Shown one piece after another: positions 60,397 through 64,000 of a stretch of 64,000 nt of DNA. The first letter of the stretch is position 1, and every line of letters begins with the position of its first letter. A program made the position numbers and the translations under genes. A model generated the notes under the pieces. It was not told the DNA's origin. It saw only the letters and a list, made by a program, of their open reading frames with translations, and did not search any database. Source of the stretch: Pseudomonas vlassakiae (lineage in GTDB: Bacteria > Pseudomonadota > Gammaproteobacteria > Pseudomonadales > Pseudomonadaceae). Location: positions 124,001 to 188,000 of the forward strand of contig NZ_JABWRP020000006.1 in NCBI RefSeq assembly GCF_014269035.2. The letters are read 5' to 3'.

Positions 60397-60513
60397 TGTG
60401 GGAGCGGCCTTGTGTCGCGAAAGGGCTGCGCAGCAGCCCCGGCGATTTTCGCGTCTGCGCTGAACGCGAGGGGCCGCTTTGCGGCCCTTTCGCGACACAA
60501 GGCCGCTCCCACA
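60397..60513. repeat. Long composite REP hairpin (117 bp, copy 2)
   Basis: Same layout as 41019-41135: outer arms TGTGGGAGCGGCCTTGTGTC and complement, inner GGGCTGCGCAGCAGCCC and GGGGCCGCTTTGCGGCCC. It lies between the small periplasmic gene's start and the dld stop. Confidence 0.88.
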
Positions 60514-60522
60514 GGGACAACC

Positions 60523-63333
<2,811 letters not shown>

Positions 63334-63408
63334 GCAATCTCCTCGCGGGGCCGCAGCGTCTGCTGCGCAGCGTGCCCCGGTCATTCAGGCGGTACGGTTG
63401 GCAGGCGC

Positions 63409-64000
63409 TCAGGCGCCCAGTTCGCGGACCAGCGAGTCGCGGGTGATCTCGCTGATCGACTTGGCGCCAGTCAGCACCATGGCCACGCGCATTTCCTTCT
63501 CGAACAGTTCGAGCAGGTTCTTCACCCCGGCCTGGCCGTGCACGGCCAGGGCCCACAGGAAGGCGCGGCCAATCAGCACGGTGTCGGCACCAAGGGCGAT
63601 CATGCGCACCACGTCGAGGCCGCTGCGGATGCCGGAGTCGGCGAGGATCTTCAGGTCGCCTTTGACCGCATCGGCAATCGCCGGCAGGGCGCGGGCGCTC
63701 GACAGCACGCCGTCGAGCTGGCGGCCGCCGTGGTTGGAGACAACGATGCCGTCGGCGCCGAACTTGACCGCGTCACGGGCGTCGTCGGCGTCGAGGATGC
63801 CCTTGATGATCATCGGGCCATCCCAGAATTCGCGGATCCACTCCAGGTCCTTCCACGAGATCGACGGGTCGAAGTTGTTGCCGAGCCAGCCGATGTAGTC
63901 GGCCAGGCCCGTGGGGTTGCCACGATACTTGGAGATGTTGCCCAGGTCGTGCGGGCGGCCCATCACGCCAACGTCCCATGCCCATTCGGGGTGGGTCATG
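63409..64000 (-). CDS. lldD: L-lactate dehydrogenase (FMN), 3' part; 5' end outside window
   Basis: At least 197 codons of the C-terminal half of LldD, a membrane-associated FMN enzyme feeding electrons from L-lactate to the quinone pool. Visible: [20 protein letters not shown] (FMN lysine region), [15 protein letters not shown] (active-site His and Arg) and [29 protein letters not shown] (phosphate-binding). It continues beyond base 64000. The dld gene follows 75 bases after its stop. Confidence 0.95.
   Translation of the reverse strand, partial: MTHPEWAWDVGVMGRPHDLGNISKYRGNPTGLADYIGWLGNNFDPSISWKDLEWIREFWDGPMIIKGILDADDARDAVKFGADGIVVSNHGGRQLDGVLSSARALPAIADAVKGDLKILADSGIRSGLDVVRMIALGADTVLIGRAFLWALAVHGQAGVKNLLELFEKEMRVAMVLTGAKSISEITRDSLVRELGA

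Overview
The window is a 64 kb piece of a high-GC gammaproteobacterial chromosome, almost certainly a member of the Pseudomonas putida group. The gene order lipA / sltB-type transglycosylase / arfA / holA-lptE-leuS / lnt-corC-ybeY-phoH / DUF1820 / Sel1 protein / hemL-thiE-thiD / LadS-like kinase / aidB-like / amn is the Pseudomonas core arrangement. The tmRNA, the lldD-dld pair and the many short 'GCGGGTAAACCCGC'-type palindromes between genes also fit that group. No insertion sequence, prophage, CRISPR array or rRNA operon was seen.

Layout. 1-9 kb: lipoate synthesis, cell-wall enzymes, ribosome rescue (arfA), and the leuS-lptE-holA operon. 9-17 kb: lipoprotein acylation, the corC-ybeY-phoH operon (without its usual miaB leader gene), then haem and thiamine biosynthesis. 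17-24 kb: a LadS-type 7TM sensor kinase that lacks a receiver domain, an AidB-like acyl-CoA dehydrogenase, AMP nucleosidase, RluE and an Lrp-family regulator. 24-41 kb: a likely unannotated small RNA, then housekeeping and envelope genes (CDF metal exporter, HrpB, YciC, DUF2076, NYN, DnaQ-like exonuclease, EamA exporter, RhlE-type helicase, HI0933-type flavoprotein, HDAC-like deacetylase, TesB, HAD phosphatase). A striking group of DnaA boxes lies at 35.3-35.9 kb.

41-48.4 kb is an aldarate (glucarate) catabolism locus: FCD-type GntR repressor, MFS carrier, glucarate dehydratase, LysR regulator, D-2-hydroxyacid dehydrogenase and a GudP-type carrier. It has visible palindromic operators and matching A-rich (Crc/Hfq-like) motifs in both transporter leaders. 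48.7-50.1 kb holds a GABA-permease-like gene.

50.3-59.4 kb is the accessory part. It opens with a decayed YhcG-type nuclease gene and other gene debris. Next comes a six-gene, translationally coupled RsbR-RsbS-RsbT / phosphatase / histidine kinase / REC-PAS-kinase-REC operon. This is a stressosome-like module with no sigma factor and no DNA-binding output, and it is the most interesting system here. It is followed by a Schlafen/AlbA-type ATP-binding regulator, an orphan C-terminal gene fragment and a DUF6124/DUF3077-like pair, ending at the 3' end of ssrA (tmRNA), a classic integration site. The window closes with a small periplasmic protein and the lactate dehydrogenases dld and lldD (truncated by the window edge).

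How the parts connect: ArfA (near the left end) and tmRNA (near the right end) are the two ribosome-rescue systems. arfA carries the hairpin that makes its own mRNA a tmRNA substrate, so the two are functionally linked.
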